Shown here in pieces: positions 53,538 through 61,214 of a stretch of 64,000 nt of DNA; position 1 is the first letter of the stretch, and every line of letters begins with the position of its first letter. The DNA is taken from the NCBI GenBank assembly GCA_963806735.1, contig CAWEBE010000079.1, forward strand, positions 62,001 through 126,000, written 5' to 3'. The DNA is from CADEFX01 sp963806735. GTDB lineage: Bacteria; Pseudomonadota; Alphaproteobacteria; Rhizobiales; Hyphomicrobiaceae. The translations under genes and the position numbers were made by a program. The notes beneath the pieces are model-generated. The model was not told where the DNA came from and did not search any database. It saw only the letters and a program-made list of their open reading frames with translations.

Positions 53538-53583
53538 TGGCGATCCCGGCAGGACTTCGAACCTGCGACCCTCTGCTTAGAAG
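53538..53583 (-). repeat. tRNA 3'-half fragment, copy 3 (putative attachment site)
   Basis: Minus strand: CTTCTAAGCAGAGGGTCGCA then GGTTCGAAGTCCTGCCGGGA and TCGCCA. The loop CTTCTAA contains anticodon TCT (arginine). One extra base in the T-loop (GGTTCGAAGTCC) breaks the tRNA fold. Similarity starts exactly at the anticodon loop; the 5' side is unrelated. Confidence 0.82.
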
Positions 53584-53934
53584 ATGTCGACGGCAACGCT
53601 AACCGCATGTTCGGATTGAGAAACCGTTGTACGCTGCATCCCCGGGAATGCCCGTAAGATACCGAATAGGCATGGGGGTTTGTACAGCGCTGACGATCGT
53701 TCGCCGCAGGTCCACTACGTTGATACGTAGCTCCCAGCGCGTGGGACGGGCGCTTGAGCCGATCTCCGATCCTGTTGCTGCGAGCCGCCAGATCGAAGGC
53801 CGCCGCCTCACCATGCCGGCGGACTTACGGGGATTGAAGCGGAGCAGATGACGCGCGAGTTGAGACGAGCCTATAGGGCATGGCTCAAGGGCCGCCGTTC
53901 GCGCTAGGGCGGCCAGTTCTGGTATAAGGGTGCC
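53584..53934. other. Leader region of the DNA-binding/Doc gene pair
   Basis: About 350 bases with no convincing gene between tRNA fragment 3 and the gene at 53935. Short open frames on both strands (plus 53627-53851, minus 53599-54096) show no recognisable protein pattern; the minus one is antisense to the next gene. The promoter of the gene pair must be here. Confidence 0.4.
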
Positions 53935-54957
53935 ATGGCGAACGACCTGACCACATCGCCCATTCAGCGGCAGAACATCCTCAATAATCCATTTGCCTTG
54001 GCCGAAATAGAGAAGGCCATTGGCCTGAGAGGGATCGAGTTTGAAGGGCAGCGGGTCGTTCTTCTGGACCAGGTCGCGTTCTTCTTCCGGGTTCACCGCC
54101 GCACAATCGAGCGTAGCGTTGCCTCAAACAAGGAAGAACTCGAGCGAAACGGCTACGACGTGATTAGAGGCAACCGACTGATATCGTTGAAAGAATCCAT
54201 TTCTCGCTATGATGGTACCGACATCAATGTCGGTACCATTGCCAGAGCCTCTGTGCTTACCGTTTTTGACTTCAGAGCACTGATCAATATCGCGATGCTT
54301 CTTACCGACAGCGATAGAGCGCGCGTACTTCGGCAAGCAATGCTCGACATTGTCATTGATACGATCAACGCCAAGTCGGGCGGCGGCACAAAATACGTCA
54401 ATCAGAGAGATGAAGAGTTCTTAGAGCGAGCATTCTCGGGGGAGGTCTATCGCAAGGAATTCACAGACGCGCTGAACAAGTGTGTTGAGATGGGGAAGTC
54501 AAAGTACCCGATTTATACAGACCAGATATATCACGAGATTTTTCTAGAGAACGCAAGGCTGTATCGAAAAATAATCAACTTGGAGCAAGGCGAAAAAACG
54601 CGAGATACATTTTACTCTGAGATTCTGACGTTGATTGCATCGTTTGAGACGGGTCTTGCCGAGCAGATAAAGACGAAGAGCTCAGAACTTGGACGCAAAT
54701 TAGACCCTCACGAAGTCGATGAGATTTTTGACGCCTTCTCAGCTCAGAGCCACTTGAAGCCGTTCCTAGATATCGCGCGCAAGAAGATGGCCAGCCGCGA
54801 TCTCGCACTTCGCGGCGCAACCCACCCGTATCTTGAAGCATACATTGCGCCCCTGCCGCGAGAGGAGTTTGAAAGGTTTCTCGGGGCGCGGAGCAAAGAG
54901 TTCTCTGAGCGCCTGGAGGAGGCAAAGGACGTGATGAAGCGCCTTAAAGACAGGTGA
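53935..54957 (+). CDS. ORF6N/RhuM-like DNA-binding protein, partner of Doc
   Basis: A 340-residue protein. Residues about 30-90 (GIEFEGQRVVLLDQVAFFFR, then VHRRTIERSVASNKEELERN and VIRGNRLISL) look like the ORF6N/RhuM-type DNA-binding domain of phage and pathogenicity-island proteins. The middle (ALINIAMLLTDSDRARVLRQ; GGGTKYVNQRDEEFLERAF) and the C-terminal helical part (EEFERFLGARSKEFSERLEE) are conserved in similar proteins I have seen next to Doc/Fic genes. It overlaps the toxin gene in GTGA. It probably binds its own promoter and neutralises the toxin. It lacks a Phd-type antitoxin signature. Confidence 0.65.
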   Translation: MANDLTTSPIQRQNILNNPFALAEIEKAIGLRGIEFEGQRVVLLDQVAFFFRVHRRTIERSVASNKEELERNGYDVIRGNRLISLKESISRYDGTDINVGTIARASVLTVFDFRALINIAMLLTDSDRARVLRQAMLDIVIDTINAKSGGGTKYVNQRDEEFLERAFSGEVYRKEFTDALNKCVEMGKSKYPIYTDQIYHEIFLENARLYRKIINLEQGEKTRDTFYSEILTLIASFETGLAEQIKTKSSELGRKLDPHEVDEIFDAFSAQSHLKPFLDIARKKMASRDLALRGATHPYLEAYIAPLPREEFERFLGARSKEFSERLEEAKDVMKRLKDR

Positions 54958-55457
54958 CGGAGTTCGTATTCCCGTTTCACTATCCCACCATCGCTGACGC
55001 CATTGCGGCGCACGAGCAAGCAATGGAAATAAGTGGTGATGTTGTGCAAGGGGCCAACCCCGATGCCATCGCTCTATTCGAAGCTTCACTGGATCTGATT
55101 AAAATCGTTGATTTCTACAGAAGCTTCGACGAAAAACTCACGCACCTTTTCTTTTCCGCCTGCAAAGCCCACGCGTTCGTGGAAGGCAACAAGCGTTTCA
55201 CGGTGGCGCTGTGCGCGAAATTCTTGACCGACAATGGGTTCGGTCACCGGGCTACAAGATTCATGCGCTATATGGAAAACGTCGTTGTTTGCGTTGCCGA
55301 CAACAAGATCGACAAGGCCTTTCTCGGGCAAATAATGATCGCGTTCCTGAGTGGCGAAGAGGAAGAGGAAGAGATCAAGCTTCGCATACTTGAGGCGGTT
55401 GAGCAGGTTAGGCTCGACCAAGAACAGCGTGATGCTGAGAACCAACCGCCCGCCTGA
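54954..55457 (+). CDS. Doc/Fic-family toxin
   Basis: A 167-residue protein with the Fic/Doc core motif HAFVEGNKRF (His73 to Arg81). Fic enzymes have HxFx(D/E)GNGR; a Lys in place of the second Gly, as here, is the Doc form, which phosphorylates EF-Tu instead of adding AMP. The start is GTG at 54954, inside the stop of the DNA-binding gene. The C-terminal 35 residues are strongly acidic (GEEEEEEIKLR) and may be a cofactor or partner contact. Together with the upstream gene it forms a toxin-antitoxin-like or abortive-infection module in cassette 2. Confidence 0.8.
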   Translation: MTEFVFPFHYPTIADAIAAHEQAMEISGDVVQGANPDAIALFEASLDLIKIVDFYRSFDEKLTHLFFSACKAHAFVEGNKRFTVALCAKFLTDNGFGHRATRFMRYMENVVVCVADNKIDKAFLGQIMIAFLSGEEEEEEIKLRILEAVEQVRLDQEQRDAENQPPA

Positions 55458-55551
55458 CGCGGCGAGAACGTTTCGGGGCACAGAGTTTGTACAATCGCCG
55501 CCAAATCTTGTACAACGCGGCGACGTGTGACACGCTAAGTGATTGATTAGC

Positions 55552-55596
55552 TGGCGATCCCGGCAGGACTCGAACCTGCGACCCTCTGCTTAGAAG
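55552..55596 (-). repeat. tRNA 3'-half fragment, copy 4 (putative attachment site)
   Basis: Minus strand: CTTCTAAGCAGAGGGTCGCA, then GGTTCGAGTCCTGCCGGGAT and CGCCA, 45 bases, with intact T-arm, acceptor strand CGGGATC, discriminator G and CCA. This is the best-preserved copy and would fit the 3' half of a tRNA-Arg(TCT). The DNA on its 5' side (GAGGCGAA) is not tRNA. Confidence 0.85.
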
Positions 55597-55652
55597 TTCG
55601 CCTCTATTAATCTGATGCCTTTGAATCTCAAAGCGATGAGGTTTACAGGCAA

Positions 55653-56285
55653 ATGGCAAAGCATGGCGGGTATTTTCGCGGTTTATCGGAAATTTGTAAA
55701 ACCGGCAGCGCAGCATTAGGCGTGGGGATTCGACGGCCTTCGAACTGGTTTCGGTCGTCATCCACTGTCCCTTTGGAAGGAATAAGACCGGCTGAAGGTC
55801 TAGCTGCGTTGGTGCCAACGGATGTGACTCGTCCGGCACCGACTCCATCAGTGCAGATATGTTGGCAGTCTGCGCATTTTTCGCCGCGTCGCCATGCCCA
55901 GGCGCTGCTGGAGTGGCTATGGAGCAATGGCTATGGGTCAGCCGAGTTGCTGTCCGGCAATATGCAGCGGACCTACGCCGGCGTCTGCCGCGAGCTGAAT
56001 TGGGCGGTGCGGCCCTGGAACCCAGTCGCAAGAGAGCTGACACGCCTGACGACCAAACGGAAACTCTACCGCTGGATCGTGCGTGACGGCATCCGGCACC
56101 GACTCCATGTGTACCTGGTACCGACTCCGAACACGGCCAGCGTCAATGCCATAGCGCAGGTCGCGCCCGACGACCAAACGCATCGGCACAAAGCAAGCTC
56201 ACAACCCACCCCATCGTTCACAAATGACGTTCAGGTCGCGCGTCCCGTATTTGCTCGGAGACGTGCTGATGGCCGACGCATCTGA
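55653..56285 (+). CDS. Hypothetical protein of a plasmid/phage-type element
   Basis: A long frame in which only residues about 70-155 look protein-like: RHAQALLEWLWSNGYGSAEL, then MQRTYAGVCRELNWAVRPWN, PVARELTRLTTKRKLYRWIV and RHRLHVYLVP. Proteins of about 100 residues with this HTH-like pattern occur beside replicase genes in rhizobial mobile elements, as far as I recall. The true start is unclear; the first 65 codons and the last 45 are probably not part of the original protein. The replicase remnant begins at 56269, overlapping its end. Confidence 0.4.
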   Translation: MAKHGGYFRGLSEICKTGSAALGVGIRRPSNWFRSSSTVPLEGIRPAEGLAALVPTDVTRPAPTPSVQICWQSAHFSPRRHAQALLEWLWSNGYGSAELLSGNMQRTYAGVCRELNWAVRPWNPVARELTRLTTKRKLYRWIVRDGIRHRLHVYLVPTPNTASVNAIAQVAPDDQTHRHKASSQPTPSFTNDVQVARPVFARRRADGRRI

Positions 56286-56518
56286 TTCGCCGCAAGGCCG
56301 CTTCATGCCGACATCGAGCGGCACGTCAGGATCACCAGTTGGCACCCTGGACGATCCGTCGCTGGAGGATGAGACAGGTAGGACATCACCATATCAGGTT
56401 AAAAGCCCTTTTGAGCACACCATCCTGCAGGTCTTCGAGAAGCTGCTACCGCCGAAACCGTACTGTAGTGACGACCCGGCAGCGTTCGGGCTTTGCATCC
56501 GTAGCCGTTCTCAATGGC
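56269..56518 (+). pseudogene. Replicase-family protein, N-terminal fragment
   Basis: From the ATG at 56269 the frame reads to SPFEHTILQVFEKLLPPKPY and CSDDPAAFGLCIRSRSQW. The PYC(S/T)DD segment followed by an Arg-rich stretch resembles the beginning of plasmid replicase/primase proteins, which usually continue with YIQ-NPP and FDIDR motifs. Here similarity stops at about 56518, where the DNA becomes the antisense of a histidine kinase gene. Truncated, certainly nonfunctional. Confidence 0.45.
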
Positions 56519-56750
56519 GGGAGCGATCGAGGATGTCGAAGACCTGCCAGATATCCTCGCGGAGCATCGAATCGACCAGCGCAAGCGCGAGGCCGTCCAG
56601 ATAATTGTCCGCCAGATCCTGGATCTGGCGTGTCTGCGTTTCGATAAGACGGGTCAGAACACGCTCGGAAGCAAAGCTCGACACTGTCACCATGAACAAA
56701 GTGACAATCAGCGGAACGCGCACCGTAATCGGCAAGCGGAGCAGCTTCAT
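56511..56750 (-). pseudogene. Sensor histidine kinase, N-terminal fragment
   Basis: 79 codons: an N-terminal membrane helix (VPLIVTLFMVTVSSFASERV), then VLTRLIETQTRQIQDLADNY and LREDIWQVFDILDRSR, which is the start of the periplasmic domain of a kinase. The frame stops at once after this, at the junction with the replicase fragment. HAMP, HisKA and ATPase domains are missing. It overlaps the binding-protein gene upstream by four bases (ATGA), so it was once the second gene of a signalling operon. Confidence 0.7.
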
Positions 56751-57628
56751 TCAGGGGCTCCCCTGACCAATTTCATCTTCGCAGCAATACCATCGAACAG
56801 CTCGGGTGCCTCCTCTAAGAAGCCGTCCAGCCGAAGCATTTGAAGAACAGCTCTGCCTTGAGGATCGACCGCCATCCTCACCAACGCGTCGCGCAAACGT
56901 ACTGTGGTAGGCGAGCCGGCATCCTCGGCGGCACATGCAATCGGCGGAAAGCCGAGCAGCTCGGATCTGCGGATGATGCGCGTGTTGGCGGCGAGCTCTG
57001 GCTCCGTCTCGGCGAGCACATCATAGACGTAACCGTCGACGCTCCCGCCCGCGCCGAGGCCGGCAGACACCGCGCGGATGACGTTGCGATGGCCATAGGT
57101 ATAGAAGAATTGCCGGAAGAATCTGGTCGGCGACGTTCCCATCTCCGCGAGGGCAGCACGCGTCACAAGGTAGCCGGAATTGCTGTCCGGATCGGAGAAG
57201 GCGTGTACCGTGCCTGCCAGATCGCCGAGCTTCTCCGCTTCGACGTCGCGGCCGACAATCAAGTAGGACTGGTAGAGCGGTTTGCCGTTCCACATCGGCA
57301 CTGCCACCAACGCCAGCTCGTTGCGGAAGGCGACGAACGGATAGCCACAGATCCAGGCGGCATCGAGCTGCCGGGACACGAGAAGGGCGGTGATTTCCTG
57401 ATAGGTGCGACGGCTTACGAGCTGCACCGGTCGGTCCATGGCGCCGGCCAGGTAGGCCTTGAGTGCGTCGAGAAGCACGAGATCAGACGTAAGAAAGACG
57501 GGCGTCAGGCCGAAACGCAGAGGCGTTTGCGCGGCCCACGCACGGTGCTTGGTGGGAGGCGCCAACAGAGCCGCGCTTCCCATAATCGATAGAAAACGGC
57601 GGCGATCAAATGCCTTTCGCCGCTCCAT
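56747..57628 (-). CDS. PhnD-like periplasmic binding protein
   Basis: A 293-residue periplasmic binding protein of the phosphate/phosphonate (PhnD) group with a Tat-like signal (DRRRFLSIMGSAALLAPP). Markers: LRFGLTPVFLTSDLVLLDAL, RTYQEITALLVSRQLDAAWI, GYPFVAFRNE and FSDPDSNSGYLVTRAALAE, the conserved S-N-S-G ligand loop. The gene overlaps the truncated histidine kinase by four bases; such pairs usually form a sensor in which the binding protein presents a ligand to the kinase. The kinase being cut, the protein may now have no partner. Confidence 0.82.
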   Translation of the reverse strand: MERRKAFDRRRFLSIMGSAALLAPPTKHRAWAAQTPLRFGLTPVFLTSDLVLLDALKAYLAGAMDRPVQLVSRRTYQEITALLVSRQLDAAWICGYPFVAFRNELALVAVPMWNGKPLYQSYLIVGRDVEAEKLGDLAGTVHAFSDPDSNSGYLVTRAALAEMGTSPTRFFRQFFYTYGHRNVIRAVSAGLGAGGSVDGYVYDVLAETEPELAANTRIIRRSELLGFPPIACAAEDAGSPTTVRLRDALVRMAVDPQGRAVLQMLRLDGFLEEAPELFDGIAAKMKLVRGAPE

Positions 57629-57829
57629 GACGGTTCCTCCGAGCCGACAGTTAACCTATTGGCTTCGTGATTTTGTTTTGACGCTACTACGCGGGCCTTG
57701 TTCGAACAATGTGATGCGCCTCTTCAGGCTGTGCGTGCCGGTCGTTCTTAGGATATCGAGCCAGAACGTGCGGCTGGTTGCACTGTCGGCAGAACGAGGA
57801 CGGAGCCAGATCCACCGGTGCACTTCCTC

Positions 57830-58528
57830 CTACTCCGCCGGCGACTGTTTGGTCGGCGATGCCACGGGCTCAGCGAGCAGCCAGCGGCAAACGTAGACCG
57901 CCGCTACAGCTCCAATTAGTTGCGCGAAGATAAACGGCACTACGTCCTGCGGTCGGATGCCAGCGAACGTGTTGGAGAACGCACGAGCGAAGGTCACCGC
58001 CGGGTTGGCAAACGAGGTCGAAGCGGTGAACCAGTAGGCGGCAGTGATGTAAAGCCCGACGGACGTTGCGACCGCAGCGGCGTTAGCTCTCAGGGTGAGC
58101 AGGATTGTCAGCACCAGGCCGAACGCCGCCACCCATTCCGAGAACCATTGCGAGGGCCCAGCCCGCACTTTCGTCGAGAGCTGCAGAACAATTTCGTCGA
58201 ACATCGCATGGGCGGCGAGCACACCGACGATGCCGCCTAGGACTTGCGCAACGACATAGCCCAGCGCCTCGGAGCCTGACATCTCGCCTTTGATGGTGAA
58301 CACCGCCGTGACAGCCGGATTGAAGTGCGCCCCCGAGACCGGTCCCAGCATGGTGATGAGCACGAAGAGGATGGCGCCTGTAGGGATGGTATTACCGAGC
58401 AGGGCAATGGCTACGTTCCCTCCGGCAAGGCGCTCTCCCATGATGCCTGAGCCGATGACCGTCGCCAACAGCATTGCGGTGCCGATGAACTCGGCGCCGA
58501 GTCGCTGGGGGTGAGTGGACTTGGGCAT
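57830..58528 (-). CDS. aqpS: Aquaglyceroporin in ars operon (AqpS-like)
   Basis: A 232-residue MIP-family channel with six helices and both NPA boxes (AHFNPAVTA, residues 70-72; FANPAVTFA, residues 175-177). In the position of an arsenite efflux pump it follows arsC by three bases, as in Sinorhizobium meliloti, where AqpS lets arsenite formed by ArsC leave the cell down its gradient. No arsB or acr3 gene is present, so the operon seems to depend on this channel. Confidence 0.88.
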   Translation of the reverse strand: MPKSTHPQRLGAEFIGTAMLLATVIGSGIMGERLAGGNVAIALLGNTIPTGAILFVLITMLGPVSGAHFNPAVTAVFTIKGEMSGSEALGYVVAQVLGGIVGVLAAHAMFDEIVLQLSTKVRAGPSQWFSEWVAAFGLVLTILLTLRANAAAVATSVGLYITAAYWFTASTSFANPAVTFARAFSNTFAGIRPQDVVPFIFAQLIGAVAAVYVCRWLLAEPVASPTKQSPAE

Positions 58529-58531
58529 GGT

Positions 58532-59041
58532 TCACTCCTTGTCCCGCTTCGTTCGACCGATGTCGTCAAGGCGTCTCTGCAAGGACAGCTTGTCGAGTGA
58601 CGCCAACGGCAGGTTGGTGAAGATGCCGATGCGCTGATAGAGCATGCGGTGAGTATCGGCGAAGGCGTAACGCCGCTCGGGCTCAGCTCCCTCAGCACGT
58701 GACGGATCGGGCAAGCCCCAGTGGGCACTCATCGGTTGGCCCGGCCAGACCGGGCAAACCTCGTTGGCCGCGTCGTCACAGACCGTGAACACGAAATCGA
58801 GCCTTGGTGCACTAGGTTGAGCAAACTCTTCCCACGACTTGGACCGCAGCCCGCGCGTGTCGTACGTGAGCTGCTGCAGTAGCTCGAGAGCAAACGGATG
58901 GACTTTGCCGCTCGGCTGGCTACCAGCGCTGTAGGCCTTGAACTTGCCGGCGCCGAGCCGGTTCATGACGCACTCGGCGATGACGGATCGGGCAGAATTA
59001 TGCGTGCAGAGAAAGAGCACGTTGTAGAGCCGCTCGCTCAT
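58532..59041 (-). CDS. arsC: Arsenate reductase, thioredoxin-coupled (LMW-PTP fold)
   Basis: A 169-residue arsenate reductase of the low-molecular-weight phosphatase fold. The P-loop is FLCTHNSARS (Cys12 to Arg18), and two further cysteines (VCDDAANEVCPVWPG) are in place for the disulfide cascade; the general-acid region WGLPDPS follows. Start at 59041 overlaps the arsR stop by four bases; the frame is open to 59128 but that lies inside arsR. It reduces arsenate to arsenite in the cytosol. Confidence 0.9.
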   Translation of the reverse strand: MSERLYNVLFLCTHNSARSVIAECVMNRLGAGKFKAYSAGSQPSGKVHPFALELLQQLTYDTRGLRSKSWEEFAQPSAPRLDFVFTVCDDAANEVCPVWPGQPMSAHWGLPDPSRAEGAEPERRYAFADTHRMLYQRIGIFTNLPLASLDKLSLQRRLDDIGRTKRDKE

Positions 59042-59397
59042 TTGACGGTTGCCTTCTTCTTCGGGCGGCAGAGCTTGGACGCCGCGACGAAAGCGCTGCC
59101 GCAAAGCTCTGGACGGCCCTGACAGCACTCTTCGGTCAAGTAGGTCAGAAGCTGACGCATGCCATCGACATCGATGGCGTAGCGGATGAACCTCCCCTGC
59201 CGGGTGGAACGGAGCAGGCCCGCACGATCCAATTCCTTGAGATGAAACGACATGTTGGTGGCGCTGATGCCCACACGGTCGGCGATCTCGCCCGCCGGCA
59301 TGCCCGATGGCCCCTGCTTCACCAGCAGGCGAAAGATGCGCAGGCGATGCTGATGCGCCAGCGCTGCGAGTGCAGTCACGATCCTTGGTTCACTCAT
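59038..59397 (-). CDS. arsR: ArsR-family repressor
   Basis: A 119-residue winged-helix repressor: ALAALAHQHRLRIFRLLVKQ, IADRVGISATNMSFHLKELD (recognition helix) and RSTRQGRFIRYAID (wing). The classical ELCVCDL box is absent; instead a cysteine cluster sits near the C-terminus (EECCQGRPELC, plus SKLC), as in several alphaproteobacterial ArsR proteins that bind As(III) there. First gene of arsR-arsC-aqpS. Confidence 0.9.
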   Translation of the reverse strand: MSEPRIVTALAALAHQHRLRIFRLLVKQGPSGMPAGEIADRVGISATNMSFHLKELDRAGLLRSTRQGRFIRYAIDVDGMRQLLTYLTEECCQGRPELCGSAFVAASKLCRPKKKATVK

Positions 59398-59406
59398 AAA
59401 CCCAAT

Positions 59407-59418
59407 ATTTCAAGGAAT
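59407..59418. promoter_or_regulatory. Candidate ArsR operator
   Basis: ATTTCAAGGAAT, a short near-palindrome nine bases upstream of the arsR start codon, in an AT-rich stretch (59398-59450) unlike its surroundings. Position is right for an autorepressing ArsR site. Confidence 0.35.
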
Positions 59419-59443
59419 GTTGTAATAATCAAGCTCAAAGATT

Positions 59444-59872
59444 ATGAGGCTTGTGCTAATCACGGCCCAGGAAATGAAGGGGAGGCGATCCGGCCTAGCC
59501 CAGGGCGCGGAGATTCGCGAGGGCGACGTCGCCATCCTGCACACCGGATGGCTGTCGATGCTGTACACCGATCCAAAGCGTTACGGTGCAGGCGAGCCGG
59601 GCATCGATGTTGGCGCCGCCGAATATCTCGCCAGCCTGAATGTGGTGGCGGTGGCGGCAGACACGTGGGGTGTCGAGGCAGTTCCCTTCAAGAGCGACCG
59701 CGTTTGGGAGGGCCACCAGGTGTTGCTGGCCAAAAACGGCGTCTACATCATCGAAACCGTCGACACGCGCGCGCTCATTGCCGACGGCGTCAAGGAGTTC
59801 CTGTTTGTCCTCGGCCAACCGCTCTATACGGGGGCGGTCCAAGCCATCATCAACCCCATCGCCATACGCTGA
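59444..59872 (+). pseudogene. Cyclase-family (kynurenine formamidase-like) hydrolase, 5'-truncated
   Basis: 142 codons matching the C-terminal half of metal-dependent cyclase-family hydrolases: IREGDVAILHTGWLSMLY, EPGIDVGAAEYLASLNVVAV, ADTWGVEAVP and GVKEFLFVLGQPLYTGAVQA. The N-terminal half, with the HxGTHxD metal site, is absent; instead the ars operon promoter lies directly upstream. It is therefore a gene whose 5' end was lost, probably when the ars genes arrived, and its product cannot be active. Confidence 0.72.
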
Positions 59873-60024
59873 ATTGTCCAGCATTATCTCAGGGCCGGTC
59901 CTTCTAGACCGGCCCGTAGCTGGCATCAGCCAAATGGACTCCGCTTGCTGGCTGATTGCGGCCATTTCGCCAAACTTGGCGGCACCACCCAAATCGGCGA
60001 GTAAAGGGCGCTCGGGAGGTGGCC

Positions 60025-60222
60025 GTGACCGTTCTTGATCTGATCGACAAAAGGATTGCAGAGCTAAACCATGTCTTGCGCATGAGAGGTGGTGCTGGCG
60101 AGATTGCATCAAGCCGAGAACTCGCGCTCTTGCGGCGTAGCCTCGAAGAAATCCGTCGCTGCAAATGTGCTGAGCGGCGAGAGTGTAAAGAACAGTCAGC
60201 TTTGGTCGCCGGAAGGGACTGA
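60025..60222 (+). CDS. Small protein of unknown function, 65 aa
   Basis: A 65-residue protein starting TVLDLIDKRIAELNHVLRMR after the initiator, mostly helical, with a C-terminal CKCAERRECKE cluster (three Cys). The GTG at 60025 has GGGAGG six bases upstream, a strong site. Not recognised; the helical, charged sequence with Cys at the end could bind a metal or a partner protein. Confidence 0.5.
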   Translation: MTVLDLIDKRIAELNHVLRMRGGAGEIASSRELALLRRSLEEIRRCKCAERRECKEQSALVAGRD

Positions 60223-60270
60223 TCAGGTCTCAGGCGGCTGGCCGGGACGATTTTGAGCGCGCTCAAGGGC

Positions 60271-60300
60271 AAAAGTCGCGCGTCGTATCGCGCTTTTGAA
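60271..60300 (+). terminator. Weak hairpin terminator candidate
   Basis: AAAAGTCGCG and CGCGCTTTT pair with one bulge, followed by few T residues. It lies 49 bases after the small gene at 60025. Confidence 0.3.
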
Positions 60301-60417
60301 ACCTGAGTTCGCAGCATCTTCTCAACGTGGAAGAAGTCCCCTTTCCTCTGCCCTGACACGAGATCCGCCTTGTGAGCGGCCAGTATGCCGCAATCTGCCA
60401 TCTGTCACTGAACCGAC

Positions 60418-60555
60418 ATGCCATGGTCGGCGGACCTTCTCGAAGATCGCGGCACGCTCAAGGTTGGCCGCCGCGCCGATCTGGTCCATGTGCATCTTGC
60501 CGACGGTATGCCGGTTGTGCGCAGTGTGTGGCGGAAGGGGCGACGGGTCGCCTGA
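60418..60555 (+). pseudogene. phnM C-terminal fragment
   Basis: The frame ending at 60555 reads LEDRGTLKVGRRADLVHVHL, then ADGMPVVRSVWRKGRRVA and a stop. This is the C-terminal beta-strand region of PhnM-type amidohydrolases (alpha-D-ribose 1-methylphosphonate triphosphate diphosphatase), where the DRG-x-x-x-x-GxRADLV segment is highly conserved. A stop codon lies in frame just upstream, and the remaining 330 codons are missing. It suggests that a phosphonate operon once extended here; a PhnD-like gene survives at 56747. Confidence 0.55.
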
Positions 60556-60730
60556 CAGGTGACGGCACATGAGCATGCGACCGATCTCGTGATCCACAAT
60601 ACCAACACGCCCGATGATGGCGCCGCCCAGCTCATAGCCCACCTCTGTGGGCCGACTCCAGCCGAGCCGGGCGGGGCCGTATAGCGCGGTTTGGTGCATG
60701 CCGGAAGGACTTGTCAAATGGCTTTGCCAC

Positions 60731-60976
60731 TTAGACCTGAGTAGCCAGCGAGGCACATGCGTAAGTCAGCAGGAGGACCCCTGTCTCGATCGACGTCCTC
60801 CCAATCAGGGCGTGCACACGTTGGGGCGTGGTGCGCGCAGCAACGATGTTGAAAGCCATGCTTCCGGCCAGCACCACCGCCACCGTGATGGGCATCCAGA
60901 GCGGCGCACTAAGGCAGCCGAACAACCAGCTCGACCCGATGGCTATCAAGCACAGTAAGTCGTGGCTCACCTGCAT
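60731..60976 (-). CDS. Small membrane protein, 81 aa
   Basis: An 81-residue protein with two to three hydrophobic helices (LLCLIAIGSSWLFGCLS; WMPITVAVVLAGSMAFNIVA; ETGVLLLTYACASLA) joined by short loops. No strong ribosome binding site before the ATG at 60976; a GTG two codons later is another possible start. Function unknown. Confidence 0.45.
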   Translation of the reverse strand: MQVSHDLLCLIAIGSSWLFGCLSAPLWMPITVAVVLAGSMAFNIVAARTTPQRVHALIGRTSIETGVLLLTYACASLATQV

Positions 60977-61214
60977 AGATGTCTGAACTCGACGCTACCG
61001 ACCTGTCCATGCACTAGCTGGCAGTCGATGACAGTTGTGTGACAATTGGTGCCGGCGTACCGTTCGCGGTGCAAACTCCCTCGTTAGGAGTTGGTCGATC
61101 GGGCGGCGCTCCATCCTTCCGATCTGCGCCAAAGGCGTGGACGCGCGGCGTCGCCGACGCCCAACAGCATTGCGCACATACCTCTCGCGACCGGTCGCGC
61201 TTCATGACACTATT

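Noticed and set aside
55820..56110. Direct repeat TCCGGCACCGACTCCAT (two copies, about 260 bases apart)
   Set aside because: Only two short copies in a decayed region; no further structure to give it meaning.
60322..60756. Minus-strand frame of 144 codons between the small gene and the membrane protein
   Set aside because: Overlaps the phnM-like fragment on the other strand and shows no recognisable pattern; support is too weak.
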